From Arthrospira sp. PCC 9108 (GTDB lineage: Bacteria > Cyanobacteriota > Cyanobacteriia > Cyanobacteriales > Microcoleaceae): DNA of 64,000 nucleotides. The notes under the pieces were generated by a model that did no database searches, was not told the origin of the DNA, and saw nothing but the letters and a program-made list of their open reading frames with translations. Both the position numbers and the translations under genes were made by a program. Where the stretch lies: positions 372,001 to 436,000 of the forward strand of contig CP066886.1 in NCBI GenBank assembly GCA_016745315.1, in the 5' to 3' direction. This document shows positions 46,774 to 54,706 of this stretch, piece by piece; the stretch's first letter is position 1, and each line of letters opens with the position of its first letter.

Positions 46774-49488
46774 ATGACTACCAAAGAATATCTATCTGGT
46801 CTAATCGGTGAATTTTTATCAGAAAAGGAGTTAGCGATTTTAGTTAAGTCGGCTGAATTCAAAAAACCTGAACCCGGTTTGTTTTTGCAACATATCTCAG
46901 AATCCGATGGCTTATATATTGTCATAGCGGGTAAAGTAAGACTGGTTAACAGTAGCAAGGACTTAATTACCACCCTGCATCCCGATCAACTATTTGGGGA
47001 ATGTACTTTGTTTCCTGAAGCCGGTTTTTTAGATTATGCTGTCAGGGTTTCGCCTCAAGCAGAGATTTGCTATATTTCCGGTCAACTTTTGCACTCTATA
47101 ATTCAGAAAAATTCCAAATTTAAGGAGTATTTGTACAATTTAGCCACAACTAAAGATAATGAACAAAAAGCCAAGTTTAATATCAATAATCAACCGGATT
47201 TATCAGTAAACGCCGACCAGGAACTAATCGCAGAAATTAGCACAATCAAAGATGAAATATATCTAAAAACCCACCAGCAAAAAGTTAACAAAGCCTACTT
47301 TCCCAGTCCCACTCAGCGAGTTACTCATCTTTGGCAGCATATTACTAGACGCTATCCTTTTTTTGAGCAACAAAGCGGTTCGGACTGCGGTGCAGCTTGT
47401 TTGGTGATGGTTGCTCGTTACTGGGGCAAAAATTTTAGTGTCAACCGCATTCGAGATATTGCTAATGTAGATGCAAATGGGGCTTCCTTGCGAGGATTAT
47501 CCGCTGCGGCGGAAAGTATCGGATTTTCCACTAGACCTGTGAAAGCAAGTATTGACCAACTGGCTAAACAAAAATTGCCCGCGATCGCTCACTGGGAAGG
47601 CAAACATTATATAGTGGTTTATGAAATCACTCCCAATACAGTAATTGTTGCTGACCCTGCTATTGGTCAACGTAGTTTAACATACCGAGAATTTAAAACA
47701 GGTTGGCAGGGTTATACATTACTCCTACAACCAACAGCTTTAATCAAAGAACTCAAAAATCACACTACCCCCTTCTGGCAGTTTTTTAATTTAGCCAGTC
47801 CTCACGGTCAAGTATTGCTAGAAGTATTTATTGCCTCCGTAGCCATTCAAATTTTTGGATTAGTTACCCCCCTATTTACTCAGCTACTCCTCGACCGGGT
47901 AGTTGTTCAAGGCAGTACATTAACCTTAACGGCTGTGGGATTAGGGTTAGTCATTTTTGGTTTATTTAGGGTTGCTCTGACCGGGTTACGACAATATCTC
48001 CTCGACCACACTGCCAACAAAGTACATTTAGCCATGATTGTGGGATTTATTACCCACACTTTCCGATTACCCCTGCGGTTTTTTGAGTTTCGCTATGTGG
48101 GGGATATCATGGCTAGGGTGCAGGAAAACCGCAAAATTGAGCGTTTTTTAACGGGTGAAGCCCTATCTATTTTATTAGATTTGCTCACAATCTTTATTTA
48201 TGTGGGACTTATGTTCTGGTATAGCTGGAAAATGGCTTTACTGGCATTAGTAATTGTACCACCATTTTTCTTGCTGGCTATCATTGCTACTCCTTTCCTA
48301 CAAAAGATATCCCGAGAAATATTTGCCGCATTAGCGGAAGAAAGTGGTTATTTAATTCAATCTCTGACTGGTGTACGCACGGTCAAATCTCTGGCAATTG
48401 AGCAAGTGGTGCGCTGGCGTTGGGAGGAGTTTCTCAACAAGTCAATCCGCAAGACTTTTTCTGGGCAGATTATTAGCAACCGACTCCAAGTATTTAGCTT
48501 AACCATTGAATCTATAGTTACGACTGGGTTACTTTGGTTTGGGGCTTGGTTAGTGATTCAAGGAGAATTAACCATTGGGCAGTTGGTGGCTTTTAATATG
48601 TTAATTGGCAATGTAATTAACCCTTTTCAGCGGTTAACGGTTCTGTGGAATGAGTTCCAGGAGGTAATTATTGCAGTAGAGCGAATTAATGATGTAATCG
48701 ATACAGAACCAGAGGAAGATTTGCAATCGCAGGCTCGTTATTATTTAACAAACTTACGAGGAGATATTATTTTTGACAAGGTGACATTTCGTTACCACCC
48801 AGAAAGCGAAACTAATGTTTTAGAGAATCTCAGTTTTGAAATCAGAGCCGGACAGACTATAGCTTTAGTGGGGCGTTCTGGTTCAGGAAAAACCACGATT
48901 TCTAAGCTGGTTTTGGGGCTGTATCCCCCTACAGACGGCAAGATTTTAATTGATGGTTATGACATAACTAGCATTTCTTTACCTTCTTTGCGTCAAAGGG
49001 TTGGTGTTGTTGACCAGGATACTTTTTTATTTGGTGGCACAATTCGGGACAACCTGACTCTAGCGCGACCTTCTGCAACTCAGGCGGAAATTATCGAAGC
49101 GGCTCAATTAGCGGGTGCTGACGAGTTTATTCAAAAATTACCGATGAGTTATGAAACCCAGATTGGTGAAGGTGGGGGGTTATTGTCTGGTGGTCAACGG
49201 CAAAGATTAGCGATCGCTAGGGCTTTATTGGGCAATCCTCGTTTATTGGTTTTTGATGAGGCGACTTCCCACTTAGATGTGGAGTCGGAGCGAATTATTC
49301 AAACTAATTTGAATAGAATTCTGAAAGACCGCACAACATTAATTATTGCCCATCGCTTATCTACCGTTAGAAATGCTGATGTAATTTTAGTTTTAGATAG
49401 AGGAGTATTAATCGAGCAAGGAAATCACGAGCAGTTAATGGCCAAAAAAGGGCATTACTACTATTTAAATCACCAGCAACTTAGCTAA
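46774..49488 (+). CDS. Peptidase-containing ABC exporter with N-terminal cNMP-binding-like domain
   Basis: This 904-residue protein cuts leader peptides after a double-Gly-type motif and exports the product. In order: a cyclic-nucleotide-binding-like beta barrel (about 20-130, GLYIVIAGKVRLVNSSKDLI); a C39 peptidase (about 195-320) with the triad C205 (GSDCGAACLVM), H278 (GKHYIVVYEI) and D294 (VADPAIGQ); six membrane helices (about 345-625); and an ATPase with Walker A GRSGSGKTT (700-708), signature LSGGQ (804-808) and Walker B LLVFDEATS. All catalytic residues are present. The sensor-like N-terminus is known in cyanobacterial members. The HlyD gene follows after 33 bases. Confidence 0.94.
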   Translation: MTTKEYLSGLIGEFLSEKELAILVKSAEFKKPEPGLFLQHISESDGLYIVIAGKVRLVNSSKDLITTLHPDQLFGECTLFPEAGFLDYAVRVSPQAEICYISGQLLHSIIQKNSKFKEYLYNLATTKDNEQKAKFNINNQPDLSVNADQELIAEISTIKDEIYLKTHQQKVNKAYFPSPTQRVTHLWQHITRRYPFFEQQSGSDCGAACLVMVARYWGKNFSVNRIRDIANVDANGASLRGLSAAAESIGFSTRPVKASIDQLAKQKLPAIAHWEGKHYIVVYEITPNTVIVADPAIGQRSLTYREFKTGWQGYTLLLQPTALIKELKNHTTPFWQFFNLASPHGQVLLEVFIASVAIQIFGLVTPLFTQLLLDRVVVQGSTLTLTAVGLGLVIFGLFRVALTGLRQYLLDHTANKVHLAMIVGFITHTFRLPLRFFEFRYVGDIMARVQENRKIERFLTGEALSILLDLLTIFIYVGLMFWYSWKMALLALVIVPPFFLLAIIATPFLQKISREIFAALAEESGYLIQSLTGVRTVKSLAIEQVVRWRWEEFLNKSIRKTFSGQIISNRLQVFSLTIESIVTTGLLWFGAWLVIQGELTIGQLVAFNMLIGNVINPFQRLTVLWNEFQEVIIAVERINDVIDTEPEEDLQSQARYYLTNLRGDIIFDKVTFRYHPESETNVLENLSFEIRAGQTIALVGRSGSGKTTISKLVLGLYPPTDGKILIDGYDITSISLPSLRQRVGVVDQDTFLFGGTIRDNLTLARPSATQAEIIEAAQLAGADEFIQKLPMSYETQIGEGGGLLSGGQRQRLAIARALLGNPRLLVFDEATSHLDVESERIIQTNLNRILKDRTTLIIAHRLSTVRNADVILVLDRGVLIEQGNHEQLMAKKGHYYYLNHQQLS

Positions 49489-49521
49489 TGTTCTTAAATC
49501 TGAGCAAGATTTTCATAAATT

Positions 49522-51258
49522 ATGCCACAGTTTAATGAGATTTATCAAGCAGACTTAAATGGTCATAAAAGTTTAGACACAGACAACACACAAGCTGGGT
49601 CTAATCCTTTGACCTCCCCAAATCTACCGGCAAGCGACCTAAATCCTTCGGCGGATTGGTCTTTTGCCACAAAGGAACTATTAGATGCGTTACCTCAGCG
49701 GTGGACGCGAGGACTTCTCTATTTTTTAATCGTTTTTGTGGCGATCGCTCTGCCTTGGGGGATGTTGTCTCAGGTAGATGAAACCGGCAGTGCTAGGGGA
49801 CGGTTAGAACCGCAAGGAGGTACGATTAAGCAGAAGCTAAATTTAGCCTATACATCTGCTGTTCTTAATTCCCAAACTGCTAAAGTGGAAATGCTAAATA
49901 TTGAAGAAGGAGACATAGTAAAAGCCGGGGATATTTTAATGGAACTGGACAGTCTCCCTATTCGTGAACGAATTATTCAACTACAACTTCAGCAGCAAAG
50001 TAAAGAAAATCGACTGAATACACTAAAACAACAAAAAAATCAGCTAGAAACCGAACTGCTTACCCAAGAACGGCAAAATCAGTCTCAACAATTAGAGAAA
50101 CTATCCCAGGTGGAGCAAGCAAGGAGGAACCTTCAATCGCTGAAAACTACATACAATTTACAGGAGCAGGAAAAACTGACCCAGGTTCATCAAGCAGAAC
50201 AAAATTTAGCTGCTCTCAGGAGAATATTAAATTTACAGAGAGAAGAAAATCTGGCTCAAATTCGGCAAGCAAAACGACAGCTACAGGATAGCAAAACTGC
50301 ATATACCTTGGCAGAAATGCGATGGCAAAAAGCAATCCGAGAAGTTGAACGATATCAAAATCTTTCAGACGATGGTGTAGTCACAGAAGTTCGGGTAATT
50401 GAACAGGAAGATATAAAAGAGGAAAGACAAAGAATTTGGGAGCAAAGTCAAGCAGATATTGAACAAGCCAGACTGCGACTAGAAGAGCAGGAAAGCAGCT
50501 ATGAGCGAATTATTCATCAAGCTGATGCAGATATTGAACAAGCTGAGTTGCGGTTGGCGGAACAGAGACGCAGTTATGAGCGGGTTATTCATCAAGCTCA
50601 GGCGGATATTCAGCAGGCTGAGTTACGTTTAGCCGAGCAAGAGAGTAGTTCTCAAACCATTCTTCATTCCGGTGAACTTGCTGTTTCTAAAATAAAAGAA
50701 CAACTCAAAACTTTAGATGGTCAGATAATTAACCTTCAATCCGAAATCGCTCAAGGGGATAAAGATATTGAATCTTTAAACTTTGAATTAGAAAAACGTG
50801 TTGTTCGAGCGCAAGAAGGAGGGACTATTTTTAGTTTGCCGATTTCTGGGGTGGGAGATGTGGTACAACAAGGAGGAATGATTGTAGAAATAGCGCCCCA
50901 AGACGCGAATATTTTATTGAAAGCAGAAATGGCGACTACACAAAGTGGTTCATTACAGAAAGGAATGGCGGTTAAGATGAAGTTTGATGCTTATCCTTTT
51001 CAGGACTATGGGGTAGTTGATGGAAGTTTAATCAAAATTTCTCCAACTACGAAAATGCAAGAAACATCTCAGGGAAGAGTAGCAATTTATGAGCTAGAAA
51101 TTGAGTTAAATAAAACTTGTATTCCTAGTGGAAAGGACTGTATTCAATTACGTCCGGGAGATACGGCTACGGCGGAGGTGGTGGTGCGCCAGCGTCGCGT
51201 TATTGATTTTATTCTTGACCCATTCAAAAAGTTACAAAAAGGAGGGTTAGAATTTTAG
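49522..51258 (+). CDS. HlyD-family secretion adaptor
   Basis: This 578-residue adaptor spans the periplasm and connects the ABC exporter to an outer-membrane channel. A cytoplasmic tail of about 65 residues precedes one membrane helix (YFLIVFVAIALPWGML, about 72-88). A lipoyl half-motif (VEMLNIEEGDIVKAGDILME) precedes a very long Gln/Glu-rich coiled coil with internal repeats (IEQAELRLAEQ, IHQAQADIQQAELR). The second lipoyl half and a beta-barrel follow. It forms an operon with the genes on both sides. Confidence 0.92.
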   Translation: MPQFNEIYQADLNGHKSLDTDNTQAGSNPLTSPNLPASDLNPSADWSFATKELLDALPQRWTRGLLYFLIVFVAIALPWGMLSQVDETGSARGRLEPQGGTIKQKLNLAYTSAVLNSQTAKVEMLNIEEGDIVKAGDILMELDSLPIRERIIQLQLQQQSKENRLNTLKQQKNQLETELLTQERQNQSQQLEKLSQVEQARRNLQSLKTTYNLQEQEKLTQVHQAEQNLAALRRILNLQREENLAQIRQAKRQLQDSKTAYTLAEMRWQKAIREVERYQNLSDDGVVTEVRVIEQEDIKEERQRIWEQSQADIEQARLRLEEQESSYERIIHQADADIEQAELRLAEQRRSYERVIHQAQADIQQAELRLAEQESSSQTILHSGELAVSKIKEQLKTLDGQIINLQSEIAQGDKDIESLNFELEKRVVRAQEGGTIFSLPISGVGDVVQQGGMIVEIAPQDANILLKAEMATTQSGSLQKGMAVKMKFDAYPFQDYGVVDGSLIKISPTTKMQETSQGRVAIYELEIELNKTCIPSGKDCIQLRPGDTATAEVVVRQRRVIDFILDPFKKLQKGGLEF

Positions 51259-51309
51259 AAAGCTTTTGGCAATCTTTCGGTGTTGTAGTTTTTTAAGGGA
51301 AAATGAATC

Positions 51310-52050
51310 ATGTCACAATCGATTACGATTACTGCTGAAGATATTCTGAAACAAGTTAAGCTATCTATTCAAATCCCCGATCTAATCGAGTCTATTATTA
51401 GTCGCAAGATTATTACTGATGCGGCTACGGAAGCCGGTATCAAAGTAGAAACTGAGGAACTTCAGAAAGCTGCGGATACTATGAGGTCGCTTCAGAATCT
51501 CCATAGCGCCCAAGAAACTTTTGCTTGGTTAGAAAAGCATCATTTATCTGTAGATGATTTAGAGGAAGTCGCCTACATGAGCATTATTTCTCAAAAGTTG
51601 GTGGCTCATCTGTTTGCCGATAAAGTTGAGCCATATTTTTATGATAATCAATTGGACTATGCGGGGGTAGTCATGTATGAAGTGGTTTTGGATGATGAAG
51701 ATTTAGCAATGGAATTATTCTATGCGATTCAGGAAGGGGAAATGAGTTTCTATGATGTGGCTCACAAATATATTCAGGATGTAGAATTGCGTCGCCAAGG
51801 GGGATATCGAGGGGTATTGTCTCGTAAGGATTTGCAGCCAGAAGTTTCTGCTGCTGTTTTTGCTGCAACCCCACCACAGCTTGTTAAACCGATCGTGACT
51901 TCCAAGGGAGTACACCTTATTTTAGTCGAGGATATTATTCAGGCAGAGTTAGATAATAAGTTGCGTTTCCAGATTGTTTCCGACTTGTTTAGTGAGTGGG
52001 TCAAGAAAAAAGTTGATTCAGCCGATATTATTATTAATTTGGTGTTATAA
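51310..52050 (+). CDS. PpiC-type peptidyl-prolyl isomerase (parvulin)
   Basis: This 246-residue protein has a helical SurA-like N-terminal part and a parvulin domain (about 120-215: VVLDDEDLAMELFYAIQEGE, RRQGGYRGVLSRKDLQPEV, VVTSKGVHLILVEDI-like end). There is no signal peptide, so it is cytosolic or exits by another route. Such genes commonly accompany peptidase-ABC/HlyD sets in cyanobacteria, perhaps as a chaperone of the precursor. An AAGGGAAA site precedes the ATG. A strong hairpin ends the operon. Confidence 0.85.
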   Translation: MSQSITITAEDILKQVKLSIQIPDLIESIISRKIITDAATEAGIKVETEELQKAADTMRSLQNLHSAQETFAWLEKHHLSVDDLEEVAYMSIISQKLVAHLFADKVEPYFYDNQLDYAGVVMYEVVLDDEDLAMELFYAIQEGEMSFYDVAHKYIQDVELRRQGGYRGVLSRKDLQPEVSAAVFAATPPQLVKPIVTSKGVHLILVEDIIQAELDNKLRFQIVSDLFSEWVKKKVDSADIIINLVL

Positions 52051-52094
52051 ATAGTTTTATTACACCAAATTAAATGTATCTCTACAATTACTCA

Positions 52095-52127
52095 TTGTGC
52101 GGAATTTTGCGCCTTAATTCCGCACAA
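52095..52127. terminator. Perfect 12-bp hairpin between convergent ppiC and peptide gene
   Basis: TTGTGCGGAATT pairs with AATTCCGCACAA around nine bases. It lies 44 bases past the ppiC stop and 28 bases past the peptide stop. The symmetric position suggests a bidirectional terminator, although U-tracts are weak. Confidence 0.7.
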
Positions 52128-52155
52128 CTACATCACTCGACTTACAGACTCCTAA

Positions 52156-52341
52156 TTAACTCCACTTACAGTAGAAAATGCTCAAACCTCCATCAAACCT
52201 TTGATATGAAAATCCCCGATAACGTCCTTGCCCCAAAAGCCACATCATTTCTTGATCATTTAAATCCGTAAGATAGCTTTCAGAATCTGAGAACAAATCT
52301 GCACCAGTAGGACGTAAGTCAGAGATAGTAATGTTAGCCAT
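52156..52341 (-). CDS. Putative RiPP precursor peptide
   Basis: This 61-residue peptide has the layout of a precursor. An acidic leader (residues 1-36: LRPTGADLFSDSESYLTDL, then NDQEMMWLL) ends in Gly37-Gln38-Gly39, a double-Gly-like cut site for the C39 exporter. The tail (40-61) is basic and aromatic (RYRGFSYQRFDGGLSIFYCK then WS). It holds one Cys (C58) and Ser45, Ser54, Ser61, so a Ser54-Cys58 thioether is possible. A GAGGAAA ribosome-binding site precedes the ATG at 52341, which rules out the longer frame to 52467. Nearby kinase and HopA1 genes would modify it. A family name is not assigned. Confidence 0.7.
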   Translation of the reverse strand: MANITISDLRPTGADLFSDSESYLTDLNDQEMMWLLGQGRYRGFSYQRFDGGLSIFYCKWS

Positions 52342-52475
52342 TTTTGTTTCCTCTTTGAATAAGTTTGACTTTGAGGTAATCAGATTTATGATCTGCCTTT
52401 CCCTATGACTCTTATTATTGCCTAACTCTCGAACAATGACAATAGTTTTAGCAACTTTAAAGTTCATCTAACTAG

Positions 52476-52487
52476 CATAATTATGTC
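52476..52487. promoter_or_regulatory. Partial copy of the shared operator
   Basis: CATAATTATGTC contains the TTATGTC half of the 23-base dyad at 52575. It lies 135 bases upstream of the peptide gene and could be a weaker second site. Confidence 0.35.
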
Positions 52488-52574
52488 TCAAATTTACCAA
52501 CTAAAACACCGTAATTTTACGCAGATTCTAACCGCAAATTCCCATAATCTCGTATCACCGAGCTTTGTTTTCGA

Positions 52575-52597
52575 GACATAACTAACACAATTATGTC
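52575..52597. promoter_or_regulatory. Inverted repeat GACATAA-N9-TTATGTC, peptide side
   Basis: A 7-9-7 dyad followed by TTTTTTA. The same dyad, also with ACAA before the right arm, lies upstream of the kinase gene at 55986. Two such copies at the heads of the peptide and modification genes suggest a common regulator, perhaps the HTH protein at 46122. Confidence 0.6.
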
Positions 52598-52657
52598 TTT
52601 TTTAATATTTCCCTCCCCTGGGTTCAGGTGGTGGCGGGTCAAAAAAATAGCTCCCAA

Positions 52658-52722
52658 AGAAACCGGGTTTCTATGACAAGAATGGTGGGATGACAGAGAT
52701 TTACTCAAGAAACCCGGTTTCT
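52658..52722. repeat. REP-like element, 65 bp
   Basis: AGAAACCGGGTTTCT and AGAAACCCGGTTTCT flank a 35-base centre containing ATGACAAGAATGGTGGGAT. The centre recurs at 53501-53530 and in part at 56465-56490, so it is a mobile or copied unit. Confidence 0.8.
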
Positions 52723-52856
52723 GGCTGTTCTTTGGTGAGATGGGCGATCGCGCTAAAATTTCCTGTCCCCCACGGTGTACCTCATGCTACAACTGATATT
52801 GTAGCGATCCCTCAAAGACAATCAATGGACAGCAAGAAATTAAACGAGGTTTGGCG

Positions 52857-53129
52857 ATGAGCGTAAATTACATTTTAAGCCAATACATTGAGTCAGCAAT
52901 GTCTATGGCCACTTACGATAAACTCGAAGACGGCACCTTCGTTGCTCGAATTCCATCTTGCAAAGGAGTTATCGCATTTGCATCAACATTACGCGAGTGC
53001 GATCGCCAATTACGCGAAATCCTAGAAGAGTGGATTTTAGTAGGGTTAAAACTCGGTCATACTCTGCCAATCATCAACAACATCGATCTGAACAAGGAGC
53101 CAATTCGTGAGCCGGTCGATACCCTGTAA
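52857..53129 (+). CDS. hicB: HicB-family antitoxin
   Basis: This protein of about 90 residues has the HicB fold: a partial RNase-H-like domain (YDKLEDGTFVARIPSCKGVIAFA) followed by the helix with ECDRQLREILEEWILVGL. ATG 52857 has a GAGG site eight bases upstream and is preferred to TTG 52851. It overlaps hicA by 23 bases. HicB binds and masks the HicA toxin and represses the operon. The order hicB-hicA is the reverse of the E. coli operon but common in cyanobacteria. Confidence 0.88.
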   Translation: MSVNYILSQYIESAMSMATYDKLEDGTFVARIPSCKGVIAFASTLRECDRQLREILEEWILVGLKLGHTLPIINNIDLNKEPIREPVDTL

Positions 53130-53337
53130 GCGTAGAGATTTTATCAAAAAGTTGCGGCAACTAGGATTTGATGGACCTTTTTCTGGAACTCGACATCAGT
53201 TTATGGTCTTCGGTGAAAATCGCTTAACGATTCCTTCCAACGATGAGTATTCTGTCGCACAACTGCGAATGATGATTCGAGAAGTTGAGGAAATTATCGA
53301 TCGCGCCATCTCTCTTGATGAGTGGATCGCTTTATAG
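53107..53337 (+). CDS. hicA: HicA-family mRNA interferase toxin
   Basis: This 76-residue double-stranded-RNA-binding-fold toxin cleaves mRNA. It has the family start (CKRRDFIKKLRQLGFDGPFS) and the catalytic histidine in GTRHQFMVF. The start is GTG 53107 inside the hicB gene. It appears functional. It lies between the peptide and modification genes of the RiPP cluster, probably as an insertion. Confidence 0.88.
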   Translation: MSRSIPCKRRDFIKKLRQLGFDGPFSGTRHQFMVFGENRLTIPSNDEYSVAQLRMMIREVEEIIDRAISLDEWIAL

Positions 53338-53402
53338 TTGTCGTTGGCGGCCAGCGGAACTCTGCCCAAAATACCGATCGCTCTCTGATTTCACCAAACA
53401 TG

Positions 53403-53562
53403 AGAAACCGGGTTTTTTTCTGTGCTTAACCCACAATTGCCGGAAAAAATAGTAAAAACCCGGTTTCTGGTGGCGCTTTGAGGTAAAAGAAACCGGGTTT
53501 ATATGACAAGAATGGTGGGATTACAGAGATTTTCCATAGAAATCCGGTTTTCCCGGTTTCTG
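53403..53562. repeat. Compound REP-like elements
   Basis: At least four AAACCGGG/CCCGGTTT half palindromes occur here (53403, 53455, 53488, 53536-53562), with the ATGACAAGAATGGTGGGAT centre at 53501. They abut the stop of the HopA1 gene. Confidence 0.75.
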
Positions 53563-53563
53563 G

Positions 53564-54682
53564 TCATCGCTGATACCTAGCATCAACCGGGCAAAATCCC
53601 CGATAAACATCCTGAGAATCAGCATTCAAATAAGGACGCTGCCAATCAATCCCCAACCCAGAAAACTGCTCAGAAATAGCAGCCATTCTACCCGTTGCAG
53701 AATTATCCCCCTGTTGCCAAGCCATCAACAACCCATTAGCTATAATCTGACAGCGATTCATCCCAAAACTTTCCTCACTACCAAACTTTTTGTCCGGTTC
53801 TTCCGCCAACCCCAAACCCGGTGCTAACTCCAGAGTAAATAACGGTATTTCTGGCTTAAAAATAGACTGATTCTGATGATAAACATTAGCCACAACCTGT
53901 CTCACCAACTCATAATCGGTTTTCCCAAAATAAAGCACCCCAGCATCATATCGTTGATAATCAACCGGATTATACAAAGCCTTAAAACTAAAAGGAATCC
54001 CCCTCTGATTTAACCTCTCAGTCAACCCAGCCATCACAGCCACCGCACCTTCAGGAGTAAAATTAAAATAGACTCGCACCATAGCTTCCTCCCTCTGTAA
54101 CCCGGCATTACCCACCGCCATATAAAAGCCATTTTGCACCAAATTTTTCGGCATCATAATTGACACAAAATCACCCACTGCCGCAGCTTGTTCAGACTCT
54201 TGAAGATGCTTTTCCCGTTGAATATGCAGCCGCAAATCCCCCTTAGTTACAGCCAAACTGCCATCGGTTTCCTCTCTCAAAACCGACCAACCCGAATCAA
54301 AATAACCCTCACCCTTATTCGCTTCCTCTAACTGCACATAAAAATCCATAGCTACGCCAGCAAAACTATTATTCTCCAAATCTAATTGCTGACCCTTATT
54401 TTCAGAACCCAATGCTTGCGATGCTTGCATGGAACCATTATAATAAATGCCATAGAGAAAACTCCGCAACTGTAAACTCATATACTTATTCTGCATTTCC
54501 TTGGGTAAAGCCTGAATGCGAGATAACATCTCAGCGGGCATTTCCCAGGGTTGATAGTTAGGATGACGAATCGAAAAATCAGCGGAAATTTCGACATTTT
54601 CAACAATGTCTGACAAAACTTCCTTTAATCGACCTTTGACCTCAGAGGCTAATTGATGGGATTGAGAATTAAGTAATGACAT
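53564..54682 (-). CDS. HopA1-family protein, probable lyase subunit of a split lanthipeptide-type dehydratase
   Basis: This 372-residue protein matches the T3SS-effector HopA1 family: RSFLYGIYYNGS near residue 90, a central beta domain (DFVSIMMPKNLVQNGFYMAVG), VRVYFNFTPEGAVAVMAGL, YDAGVLYFGKTDYELV and a C-terminal NRCQIIANGLLMAW. In bacteria that make class V lanthipeptides (LxmY) and thioamitides, such proteins work with an APH-like kinase to eliminate phosphate from Ser/Thr. The kinase gene directly upstream, 24 bases away, supports this role. No secretion-effector context is present. Confidence 0.85.
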   Translation of the reverse strand: MSLLNSQSHQLASEVKGRLKEVLSDIVENVEISADFSIRHPNYQPWEMPAEMLSRIQALPKEMQNKYMSLQLRSFLYGIYYNGSMQASQALGSENKGQQLDLENNSFAGVAMDFYVQLEEANKGEGYFDSGWSVLREETDGSLAVTKGDLRLHIQREKHLQESEQAAAVGDFVSIMMPKNLVQNGFYMAVGNAGLQREEAMVRVYFNFTPEGAVAVMAGLTERLNQRGIPFSFKALYNPVDYQRYDAGVLYFGKTDYELVRQVVANVYHQNQSIFKPEIPLFTLELAPGLGLAEEPDKKFGSEESFGMNRCQIIANGLLMAWQQGDNSATGRMAAISEQFSGLGIDWQRPYLNADSQDVYRGFCPVDARYQR

Positions 54683-54706
54683 AATCTTTCAAGATATTAA
54701 ACGATA

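Noticed and set aside
52342..52467. Longer form of the precursor peptide
   Set aside because: The GAGGAAA site directly before the ATG at 52341 and the leader pattern support the shorter form.
53564..54682. HopA1-family protein as a type III secretion effector
   Set aside because: No secretion genes or effector signal are seen; cyanobacteria lack such systems and the pairing with a kinase points to peptide modification.
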